Below, piece after piece: positions 25,996 through 33,009 of a DNA stretch of 40,336 nt. Below the pieces are notes generated by a model. That model made no database searches. It worked only from the letters and a program-made list of their open reading frames with translations, and was not told where the DNA came from. The first letter of the stretch is position 1; each line of letters starts with the position of its first letter. The translations under genes and the position numbers were made by a program. This DNA is from Ruminococcaceae bacterium UBA1405 (GTDB lineage Bacteria > Bacillota > Clostridia > Oscillospirales > Ruminococcaceae): positions 1 to 40,336 of the forward strand of contig DBQB01000002.1 in assembly GCA_002305685.1 (NCBI GenBank), in the 5' to 3' direction.

Positions 25996-27411
25996 ATGCC
26001 TACCAAACAGACCTTTGGTCTTATTATGACCACCCGCAGCTTTTTCCCTTCCCATCTGGTTGCCACTGCCCGGGATAAGATGGTATCCAAGCTCCATGCT
26101 ATGGGCTATGAAGTAATCACCCTCACCGAACAGGATACCCAGTATGGCGCTGTGGTCACCTATGAGGAGGCCTGCAAATGCGCTGAGCTGTTCAAAGCGC
26201 ACCGGGAAGAGATTTCCGGTATCATTGTAGTCCTTCCCAACTTCGGAGAGGAAACCGGTGTTGCCGATGCCATCACATTGGCCGGACTGAATGTACCGAT
26301 TTTGATTCAGGCCTGCGATGACGATTTTGACAAGCTGGGACTGGACAACCGCCGGGATGCTTTCTGCGGAAAGATCTCTCTTTGCAACAACCTGTACCAG
26401 AGAGACATCAAATATACCACCACCACCTTACATACCTGCCCCATTGAGTCGGAGCAGCTGACCAAAGATATTGAAAGATTTGCCGGTGTCTGCCGGGTGG
26501 TAAACGGCCTTCGCGGGCTGCGTATCGCCGCCATCGGCGCACGTCCCAATGCCTTCCATACCGTTCGTTTTTCGGAGAAGCTGCTTCAGAAAAACGGCAT
26601 CACCGTCTGCACCATCGATCTTTCGGAGATCATCTTTGCCGCGATGCAGATGCCTGAGGATGACGCGGTTTTGGCCAAGGTGGAGGAGATCAAAAACTAC
26701 GGCGACGTAGCGCCCACCATCACCGAGGAAAAGCTGCTGCGGCAGGCAAAACTCTGCATTGCGCTGGAAAACTGCGTACGGGCAAACCACTGCAACGCCA
26801 GCGCCATCCAGTGCTGGGATTCTATCCAGAACAACTATGGCTGCGCCACCTGTCTGGCCATGAGCATGATGGGCGAAAAAGGGATGCCCAGCGCCTGCGA
26901 GATGGACATCACCGGCGCGCTGACCATGTACGCCATGTATCTGGCCTCCGGTACTCCCTCCGCTTATATGGACTGGAACAACAATGTGCGGGATAACCGC
27001 AACCAGTGCATCTGCCTGCACTGCTCCAACTTCCCCTCCAGCTTCTTCGGCCACAGATGTGAGATTGAAAATCTGGATGTGCTGGCTACCACCATTGGTG
27101 CGGACAAATGCTTCGGCGCCTGCAAGGGACAGGTCAGCGCCAGCCCCATGACCTTTGCCAAGATCACCACCGACGACAAAAACGGAAAGATGAAATGCTA
27201 CGTGGGCGAAGGCAAGTTCCTGCCTGACGCCATCCCCACCAAAGGTGGTGTCGCTTACTGCGAGGTAGAAAATCTCCAGGGCATGATGCAGCATATCTGT
27301 AAAAACGGCTACGAACATCATGTAGCTTTCAACAAATCTCAGGTTGCGGATGTTTTGGAGGAAGCACTGGGGAACTATATGGGCTTTGAGGTATATCATC
27401 ATCAGGGATAA
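25996..27411 (+). CDS. L-fucose/L-arabinose isomerase-fold protein, candidate aldose-ketose isomerase
   Basis: This 471-residue protein has the FucI/AraA architecture: an N-terminal alpha/beta domain (about 1-170), a second domain, and a C-terminal catalytic part. The likely manganese ligands are Glu302 in SACEMDITGALTMYAM, Asp326 in SAYMDWNNN and His342 in CICLHCSNF. Members interconvert aldoses and ketoses, and some divergent ones act on sulfo-sugars. It is rich in cysteine for this family (for example HTCPI, LENCVRANHC, YGCATC, CICLHC). As the last gene of the operon it is the natural candidate for the first step, aldose to ketose, perhaps apiose to apulose. AAAGGAG lies eight bases before the ATG. 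A perfect terminator follows. Confidence 0.8.
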   Translation: MPTKQTFGLIMTTRSFFPSHLVATARDKMVSKLHAMGYEVITLTEQDTQYGAVVTYEEACKCAELFKAHREEISGIIVVLPNFGEETGVADAITLAGLNVPILIQACDDDFDKLGLDNRRDAFCGKISLCNNLYQRDIKYTTTTLHTCPIESEQLTKDIERFAGVCRVVNGLRGLRIAAIGARPNAFHTVRFSEKLLQKNGITVCTIDLSEIIFAAMQMPEDDAVLAKVEEIKNYGDVAPTITEEKLLRQAKLCIALENCVRANHCNASAIQCWDSIQNNYGCATCLAMSMMGEKGMPSACEMDITGALTMYAMYLASGTPSAYMDWNNNVRDNRNQCICLHCSNFPSSFFGHRCEIENLDVLATTIGADKCFGACKGQVSASPMTFAKITTDDKNGKMKCYVGEGKFLPDAIPTKGGVAYCEVENLQGMMQHICKNGYEHHVAFNKSQVADVLEEALGNYMGFEVYHHQG

Positions 27412-27474
27412 ATGAGGTGCCTTTCTCCCTTCGGGAAAAGCCGGCATCTGATCTAAAGCAGCTAAAAACCTTTT

Positions 27475-27518
27475 GGGGAGAGAAATCTGTGCGACAGATT
27501 TCTCTCCCCTATTGTTTT
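27475..27518 (+). terminator. Terminator of the isomerase operon
   Basis: Perfect 16-base arms (GGGGAGAGAAATCTGT and complement) around a GCG loop are followed by TATTGTTTT. It lies 63 bases after the stop. Confidence 0.85.
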
Positions 27519-27548
27519 GCTGTAACCCAAGAAGGATAAAACATACGA

Positions 27549-27592
27549 AAAAACATACGCCTGCCAACATTCTTTGGCAAGCGTATGTTTTT
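27549..27592. terminator. Bidirectional terminator downstream of the ABC exporter genes
   Basis: AAAAACATACGC and GCGTATGTTTTT enclose an inner TGCCAA/TTGGCA stem, with T runs on both strands. It ends the minus-strand exporter operon, 25 bases beyond its stop. Confidence 0.85.
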
Positions 27593-27616
27593 AAGAGAAA
27601 ATGCTATATTACACTG

Positions 27617-29446
27617 TTATTTTCCCATACTGCGCAGCATCGCTTCCTCCATAAACTGCTTGTTATAGAGAGAATGGTAGTATCCCTTCTGCCGCAGCAG
27701 CTGTTCATGGGTGCCCTGCTCCACAATCTTTCCTTCCCGCACCACCAGAATCAGATCCGCCTGACGGATGGTGGAGAGACGATGGGCAATGAGGAAAGAG
27801 GTACGGTTTTGCAGCAGGTGGGAGATGGCGTTTTGAATCAGCAGCTCGGTCTGGGTGTCGATGGAGGAGGTGGCCTCATCCAGCACAAAGATTCTGGGGT
27901 CTGCCAACACCGCTCTGGCAAAGGAGATCAGCTGCTTTTCTCCGGTGGAAAGGCGGTCTCCGCCCTCACCTACGTCGCTGTCATATCCCTTGTCCAGTTT
28001 TGCCACCACCGTATCCGCCGAAACCTTCCGTGCGGCTTCCTGAATCTCCTCCTCGGTGGCGTCCAGACGGCCGTAACGGATGTTATCCCGGACAGTACCG
28101 GAAAACAGATGGGGATTTTGCAGCACATACCCAATGTTGCTGTGCAGCCACAGCTGGGAACGCTCCCGATAATCCACCCCGTCAATCAGCACCCGGCCTT
28201 CGGTAGGTTCAAAAAACCGGCAGGCCAGATTGACCAGCGTGGATTTTCCTGCACCGGTTTCTCCCACAATCGCCACCGTGGTGCCGGCGGGAATCTTCAG
28301 GTTAAAGTGGCGCAGCACATAGTCCCCGCCATCGGGATATTTGAAGGAAACATCCTCAAATTCAATATCCCCTTTGATCGGCTCCCAGTTCTCCCGCTTG
28401 CTCTCAAAGGCATCCCCGTATTTAGCCACCACCTCCGGCGAATCGACGATATCCGGCTGGCGTTCCAGCAGTCCCGTCACCCGCTCGATGTTGGCCTGGG
28501 TGGATACAAAATCCGCTGCAATACGCGCCAGCTGTTGGATCGGCTCAAAAATACCGATGGCGTAGGAGATAAAAGCCGACAGGGTGCCAAACTGGATCAG
28601 CTCGTTCATCACCAGATAACCGCCTCTTGCCAGTACCAGCGCCACCGCCATCGAGCTGAAAAAGAGGATGGAGGGGATGTACACGGCATTGAGCATGGCA
28701 GTATGTACCGAAGCGTGGTACATCTCATCGGTGAGGTTGCGAAAATCCTGTTCATTCTTCTCCTCAATCACCATGGTTTTGGAGGTTCTCGCCCCCATAA
28801 TTCCCTCGTTATAGGCGCCGGTGATACGGGAGTTTATGGCGCGGACTTTGCGGTTCCAGTGCAGAATTTTATTCTGGAAATAGACGGTCAGCACCGCAAT
28901 AAAGGGCACAATGATCATAATAATCAGCGCCAGGCGAAGATTGAGAAACAGCATGGCAATAAAGACCCCAACCACATAGGCAAACGCCCACAGCACATCC
29001 ACCAGGCCCCAAGCCACCATACTGGAAATCTTATTGGTATCGCTCATCACGCGGGCCAAAATATAACCCACCGGCGTAGTGTTATAATAGGAAAAGGACA
29101 GCGTTTGCAGATGGACAAAAGCCGCCCGCTTCAGATCCCGCCCGGTACACATCTCCACCACCATGGAAAGGCGGGAGAATGCAATGACAATCAGTGTCTG
29201 GGTCAGCACCATCAGCGCGTATCCAACCCCAAACGGCACAACCCCTTCCACCGTCCCCGGCAGAATAAAGTGATCCACCGCAAAGCTCTGCATCAGCGGA
29301 AAGCAAACGTCAATCAGCGCGGAGAGCAGCATCAGTGCAATGATGGCGAAGATTTCTTTGCGGTAGGGCTTAAAAAAGGGAAGCATCTTTGCCCATATCC
29401 GAAGGTTGAGGGGTTTGTTATATTCTTCTTCCCGAATAGAAGACAT
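27617..29446 (-). CDS. ABC exporter half-transporter, subunit with consensus Walker B
   Basis: This 609-residue type IV ABC exporter subunit has a six-helix membrane domain (about 25-320) and a C-terminal nucleotide-binding domain (about 365-600). It carries Walker A GETGAGKST, Q-loop LQNPHLF, and Walker B RIFVLDEATSSID with the catalytic glutamate. The signature is LSTGEKQL rather than LSGGQ. Together with the upstream partner it should form a heterodimer of the MDR/LmrCD or TM287-288 type, exporting drugs, lipids or peptides from the membrane. GGAG lies ten bases before the ATG. It starts 74 bases after its partner in the same operon. The substrate cannot be read from sequence. Confidence 0.92.
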   Translation of the reverse strand: MSSIREEEYNKPLNLRIWAKMLPFFKPYRKEIFAIIALMLLSALIDVCFPLMQSFAVDHFILPGTVEGVVPFGVGYALMVLTQTLIVIAFSRLSMVVEMCTGRDLKRAAFVHLQTLSFSYYNTTPVGYILARVMSDTNKISSMVAWGLVDVLWAFAYVVGVFIAMLFLNLRLALIIMIIVPFIAVLTVYFQNKILHWNRKVRAINSRITGAYNEGIMGARTSKTMVIEEKNEQDFRNLTDEMYHASVHTAMLNAVYIPSILFFSSMAVALVLARGGYLVMNELIQFGTLSAFISYAIGIFEPIQQLARIAADFVSTQANIERVTGLLERQPDIVDSPEVVAKYGDAFESKRENWEPIKGDIEFEDVSFKYPDGGDYVLRHFNLKIPAGTTVAIVGETGAGKSTLVNLACRFFEPTEGRVLIDGVDYRERSQLWLHSNIGYVLQNPHLFSGTVRDNIRYGRLDATEEEIQEAARKVSADTVVAKLDKGYDSDVGEGGDRLSTGEKQLISFARAVLADPRIFVLDEATSSIDTQTELLIQNAISHLLQNRTSFLIAHRLSTIRQADLILVVREGKIVEQGTHEQLLRQKGYYHSLYNKQFMEEAMLRSMGK

Positions 29447-29520
29447 GGAAAACCATCTCCTTTCGATTGCTTACAGAAAACAAAGGCACGTCAGCTCTGT
29501 AAAACGGTAAATCCTTTGGG

Positions 29521-31359
29521 TTACATGGTGGCGGCTTCCCGGTCCTGCTGGTTCATCTGGATATCATAGATTTCCCGATAGATTCCATCCTGACGCAGAA
29601 GCTGCTCGTGGGTACCCAGCTGGGCTACCTTACCGTTTTCCAGCACCAGAATCTGATCCGCCTGCATCAGGGTGGTGATGCGGTGGGAGATCAAAATTAC
29701 GGTGGAACCGCCGGTATTCTCCTTAAGGGCTTTGCGGATGCTGGAATCGGTCTCGGCATCCACCGCCGAAAGGGAATCGTCAAACACCATGATGGGCGCA
29801 TTCTGTACCAACATCCGGGCAATGGCGACCCGCTGTTTTTGTCCGCCGGACAGGGTCACTCCCCGCTCCCCCACTATGGTGTCATATCCCTGCTGGAAAC
29901 TTGAGATAGCCCCGTCAATACAGGCAATGGAGGCGGCACGGCGCACCTGGCGCAGCCGATCCTCACCGCTGGTCCCCTCGGGGATACAGGAGGCGATGTT
30001 CTCCTCAATGGTCCTGGAAAACAGGAACGGCTCCTGCAACACCATACCGATGTTCTTGCGCACCCATGCCCGAGGCATCTTGCGGATATCCACTCCGCCG
30101 ATGGTGATGGAGCCGGACCCCTCCGGAAGATCGTACAGGCGATCCAACAGATGCATCAGCGTCGATTTTCCCGAACCGGTGGAACCGAGAATGGCAAAGG
30201 TACTGCCAGCCGGGATGGTGAAATCCACATCATCCAGCACAGGGGACTGGTCATGGAAATGATAGGTGACATGGTGAAAGGCAATGTCCCGATCCATAGG
30301 TGCTGGCCGGGCGTCCGACCGATCGGTCTCCTCCTGAGAGTTGAGGATATAGCACAGACGATCCGCAGAGACACCGGATTTGCTCATCTCCGAGAGGATA
30401 CGGCCCAGGCCGCGGATAGGCCATACCAGCGACTGGTTGTAGGAGAGAAATACCAGGAATTCTCCCAGCGTAATGTTTCCGCTGACCGCTTCATGGGTGC
30501 CCAAAAGCAAAATCACCAGAATCTGAAGTCCGGTGAAGAGGTCTCCCACGCCCCAGTAGGTGCCAAGGACATAACCCAACCGGATCCAGAGATCGGAAAA
30601 CCGGTTGTTCTTCTCGTCAAAGCGCTGGATCTCAAACTTCTCCCGGCCAAAGGCGCGGACCACCCGGACGCCGGTCAGGTTTTCCTGCACCGCTGCGGAG
30701 AGAGCGCCCTCCGCCTCGTCGGCCACCAAAAACCGTTTGGAAATCTTCCGGTAAAAAAATCCGGAGTAAAACGCCACAATGGGAATAAACGCCAGCGCCG
30801 CCCAGGTCATCTTCGCATTCATGGGAAACATGAGCGTCATGGCAAAAACAATCAGAAAGACGGTACGGCACACCTCCAGAAGCTGATTGGTGACAAAAGA
30901 ACGCATGACCTCCACATCGGAGGTGCAGCGCTGGATGATGTCTCCGGTCTGGTTGTCCATATGCCACTGAAACGGCAGTTTTTGAATGTGGGAAAAAAGC
31001 GCGCCCCTAAGCCTGCGCACAAAGCCCTCGGAGGCTTTGGAGGTGGAAATGCGGCTGGCGAAGTTGCACACGCCGGAAATCAGCGCCACCACCACCACCG
31101 CCAGAGAACAGATCAGCAGATGAGAACGAAGGGTTTCCCGTCCTCCCACCATTTCATAAAGTGAGGATACGATTCCCGGAAGATTGACCGGTTCCTCCCC
31201 AATGACCGAATCCACCGTGAAACGAATGACCTGTGGAGTCAGAAAATTAAAAACGGTTGCCAGCATAGAAAACACCAGCGCCATAAAATAAAACCGCCAT
31301 GAACCACTGACAAAGCGGAAAATGGTGCGGTAACGTCCTGTTTTTTCAGCTCTTGCCAT
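29521..31359 (-). CDS. ABC exporter half-transporter, subunit with degenerate Walker B
   Basis: This 612-residue partner subunit has a six-helix membrane domain (about 20-320) and an ATPase domain with Walker A GSTGSGKST, Q-loop LQEPFLF and canonical signature LSGGQKQR. Its Walker B reads IMVFDDSLSAVD, so Asp replaces the catalytic Glu. Paired with the other subunit's altered LSTGE signature, one of the two composite ATP sites would be inactive, as known for heterodimeric exporters such as TM287/288. AAGGAGGGG precedes the ATG. The gene follows the HD-domain gene by 58 bases on the same strand and may share its transcript. Confidence 0.92.
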   Translation of the reverse strand: MARAEKTGRYRTIFRFVSGSWRFYFMALVFSMLATVFNFLTPQVIRFTVDSVIGEEPVNLPGIVSSLYEMVGGRETLRSHLLICSLAVVVVALISGVCNFASRISTSKASEGFVRRLRGALFSHIQKLPFQWHMDNQTGDIIQRCTSDVEVMRSFVTNQLLEVCRTVFLIVFAMTLMFPMNAKMTWAALAFIPIVAFYSGFFYRKISKRFLVADEAEGALSAAVQENLTGVRVVRAFGREKFEIQRFDEKNNRFSDLWIRLGYVLGTYWGVGDLFTGLQILVILLLGTHEAVSGNITLGEFLVFLSYNQSLVWPIRGLGRILSEMSKSGVSADRLCYILNSQEETDRSDARPAPMDRDIAFHHVTYHFHDQSPVLDDVDFTIPAGSTFAILGSTGSGKSTLMHLLDRLYDLPEGSGSITIGGVDIRKMPRAWVRKNIGMVLQEPFLFSRTIEENIASCIPEGTSGEDRLRQVRRAASIACIDGAISSFQQGYDTIVGERGVTLSGGQKQRVAIARMLVQNAPIMVFDDSLSAVDAETDSSIRKALKENTGGSTVILISHRITTLMQADQILVLENGKVAQLGTHEQLLRQDGIYREIYDIQMNQQDREAATM

Positions 31360-31417
31360 AGCTATCCCCTCCTTTTGTTACAGTATGGCAACTTTTGCTC
31401 TTCTCGTTTCGCTCTTG

Positions 31418-31996
31418 TTATCGGCTTTCCCGCAGATAGGAGGCTTCCAGATCCGACAGATGCAGTTTCACAGCCAGCGGATACTTCTCAAAAGCGCCGC
31501 TGAGGGCCATGCTGCCTCCTTTTACCGCCTCGTCAAAACCGCCCATATGCCAGCGGATGGCGGCGGCTTCTGCCGGTTTGAGACGGATAAACCGCTCAAT
31601 GAGAAAAACCGATTTTTCCCCATGCCCATACGGAAACAGATCCTCCACCTGATAAAAAGGCTTCTTCTCCCACTGGCCGGTCTGTTCGTTCTTTACATTG
31701 CGCATCGAAACTTTATAAAACTGCGCTTTACACAGATCGTGCAGCAATCCGCATAGGGCAAAGCTCTCCTCGTTGTCACTCTTGGGGTCAAAATGTTTTT
31801 CCATCATTACCTGATACACCGTCAGGCTGTGGTGCAGAAGTCCTCCCGGAAAGGCGCAATGAAACTGGGAACTGGCAGGCGCGGTGAAGAAATCTGTCCG
31901 TTCCAGCCATTCCAAAAAAGCTGCTTTCCCTTCCCGCTGCACCTTCTGAGCAAAAATAGATAAAAATAGCTCTTTTTCGTTGGTCTGCTCTTCCAT
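31418..31996 (-). CDS. HD-domain hydrolase
   Basis: This 192-residue protein carries a metal-dependent HD phosphohydrolase domain: GGLLHHSLTV (His55-His56), LCGLLHDLCK (His86-Asp87) and a later IRWHMGGFD. HD proteins cleave phosphate esters of nucleotides or cyclic and oligonucleotides. This one resembles the compact HD domain found in 3'-5' exoribonuclease YhaM, but it lacks the nucleic-acid-binding OB domain, so substrate is unknown. AAGGAG lies about eight bases before the ATG. It lies upstream of the exporter pair on the same strand, and about 70 bases downstream of a terminator whose small transcription unit could act as its leader. Confidence 0.82.
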   Translation of the reverse strand: MEEQTNEKELFLSIFAQKVQREGKAAFLEWLERTDFFTAPASSQFHCAFPGGLLHHSLTVYQVMMEKHFDPKSDNEESFALCGLLHDLCKAQFYKVSMRNVKNEQTGQWEKKPFYQVEDLFPYGHGEKSVFLIERFIRLKPAEAAAIRWHMGGFDEAVKGGSMALSGAFEKYPLAVKLHLSDLEASYLRESR

Positions 31997-32064
31997 TCAC
32001 CTGCTCCTTCCCTGATGCTCTCGCCTCTTCCACCAAAACCAGCTTTCTTTTCCATAGAATTTGC

Positions 32065-32115
32065 CAAAAAAGGCCGGATAAAACATCGGGTAATCCCGAC
32101 ATCTTAATCCGGCCT
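32065..32115 (-). terminator. Terminator upstream of the HD gene, ending a small transcript
   Basis: On the minus strand AGGCCGGAT (complement of 32107-32115) pairs with ATCCGGCCT (complement of 32071-32079), with an inner ATCGGG/CCCGAT-type stem, then TTTTTT. Its 5' arm begins inside the stop codon of the 24-codon ORF. Confidence 0.88.
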
Positions 32116-32188
32116 ATCTCCCCATGATATAGCCCTCCGATGTACTTGGATCGATGGTAGAGGGGCATTTTGCACAAAAAACGCACAT
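32114..32188 (-). CDS. Possible 24-residue cysteine-rich small ORF or leader peptide
   Basis: The frame begins MCVFCAKCPS, with a CxxCxxC pattern, and ends in MGR before TAG. It lies between a strong promoter and an intrinsic terminator, so the region is probably transcribed. The ribosome site before the first ATG is poor (GAAG only), and the ATG is about 18 bases from the predicted transcript start. A better site, GGAGGG, lies seven bases before the internal ATG that opens only MGR-stop. It could be a true small protein, a leader peptide controlling the downstream terminator, or chance coding within a structured RNA. I cannot match it to a known family. Confidence 0.4.
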   Translation of the reverse strand: MCVFCAKCPSTIDPSTSEGYIMGR

Positions 32189-32213
32189 CTTCAAAGCTTT
32201 TGTAAGCAGATTA

Positions 32214-32243
32214 ACTATAGCATAGATCAATCAACAATGTCAA
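32214..32243 (-). promoter_or_regulatory. Strong sigma-A promoter of the small transcript
   Basis: On the minus strand, a perfect TTGACA (32238-32243), an 18-base spacer and TATAGT (32214-32219). Confidence 0.75.
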
Positions 32244-32276
32244 GAAGATTTTGTTCCATCCTACAGCGGCGAACCT

Positions 32277-32305
32277 TTGACTGCTCTGCGTGCATAGTAT
32301 GATAC
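32277..32305 (+). promoter_or_regulatory. Promoter of the small unknown gene
   Basis: TTGACT (32277-32282), a 17-base spacer and TGATAC (32300-32305) lie 34 bases upstream of the start at 32340. Confidence 0.5.
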
Positions 32306-32339
32306 TGTAAACACCTGTTTCTGGAAAGGAGCCGCAGCG

Positions 32340-32813
32340 ATGAAAAATTTGATTCAGAACCCTTTTCGATTACCGGACGCAAACGGTCAACCGATCCATT
32401 TCTGGCAAAGCGGTATCCATTACGACAACCTGCTGTTACATGGTTATCGTACCTCCACCGTCACATTGCCGGATACCTCGACAACAGCCGCGGCTGTGGA
32501 AAGCTATAATCTTCCCATCTCTTGCCGTGGCCAAAATGCTATTCGTTGGGGATATATCATGCGGGCGGTAGAATTTCACAATGTAATGCTTCTGGCCTCT
32601 TTCTACGATGCCCAGGGAGCCCATTTGACAACGATGAAACATCCCGTCTCCAACCTCAAAAGCCAGTTTTCCAGTGTTATGACCACCTTTCAGATTCCGG
32701 AAAACGCCGATACTGTCCGCCTTTCGGTGGAATTTCACGGCAATACGGTTGCCTGTACTTATTTTGCTCCCTGGGCGGCTTTTGTCGCCTCCCCCTCTTT
32801 ACCGGTGCAGTAA
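32340..32813 (+). CDS. Hypothetical protein, probable beta-sandwich
   Basis: I do not recognise this 157-residue protein. It is polar, has no signal peptide or membrane segment, and alternates short beta-like strands (AIRWGYIMRAVEFHNVMLLA, TVRLSVEFHGNTVACTYFAP). Its aromatic-rich pattern recalls carbohydrate-binding or phage/cell-surface beta-sandwich modules, but no catalytic motif is visible. AAAGGAG lies eight bases before the ATG, a promoter lies upstream, and a strong shared terminator follows, so it is a real single-gene unit. Neighbours (the small transcript on one side, feoB on the other, both on the opposite strand) give no functional hint. Confidence 0.72.
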   Translation: MKNLIQNPFRLPDANGQPIHFWQSGIHYDNLLLHGYRTSTVTLPDTSTTAAAVESYNLPISCRGQNAIRWGYIMRAVEFHNVMLLASFYDAQGAHLTTMKHPVSNLKSQFSSVMTTFQIPENADTVRLSVEFHGNTVACTYFAPWAAFVASPSLPVQ

Positions 32814-32827
32814 TATTTCTTTTCAAA

Positions 32828-32884
32828 AAAATTCCCGACTCCCTTCATCGGATTTTCCGGAAAGAGAGTCGGGAATTTTGTATT
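32828..32884. terminator. Bidirectional terminator between the unknown gene and feoB
   Basis: Fourteen-base arms (AAAATTCCCGACTC and complement) enclose a 24-base loop that can itself fold (TCCGG/CCGGA-type). T runs occur on both strands, serving the plus-strand gene and, after 120 bases, feoB. Confidence 0.85.
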
Positions 32885-33009
32885 TCATCCAGCACTAAAG
32901 AGCGCTAAAATCTACGAAATTGGGGCTCGTTTCTTAGGTCACGTTCCATTCTTCCGGCTTCCGGCAGCATTTACACGCTTCACAACCGGTATAGAAAGGA
33001 GCATTCTGT

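Larger units (their letters stand above)
32065..32207 (-). ncRNA. Predicted small transcript or regulatory leader upstream of the HD and ABC genes
   Basis: The promoter at 32214-32243 and the terminator at 32065-32115 delimit a transcript of about 143 bases. Besides the terminator it contains an imperfect hairpin in which GCCCCTC pairs with GAGGGC (about 32128-32166). It resembles riboswitch or attenuator leaders in layout, but I do not recognise any known aptamer core. It may also be an independent small RNA. This unit and the plus-strand promoter account for the gene-free stretch 31997-32339. Confidence 0.45.

Noticed and set aside
27473..29569. Long plus-strand open frame of 698 codons
   Set aside because: It runs antisense to a clear ABC transporter gene, has no recognisable domains and is rich in His, Gln and Arg, as expected of a mirror frame.
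31788..32186. Minus-strand open frame of 132 codons overlapping the HD gene start
   Set aside because: It crosses a strong terminator and runs out of frame through the HD gene; it has no ribosome site at its first codon.
32065..32207. Known riboswitch, 6S RNA or signal-recognition-particle RNA
   Set aside because: I could not find the aptamer cores I know (TPP, SAM, purine, preQ1, guanidine, c-di-GMP, THF), nor the GGAAG loop of SRP RNA or the end pairing of 6S RNA.
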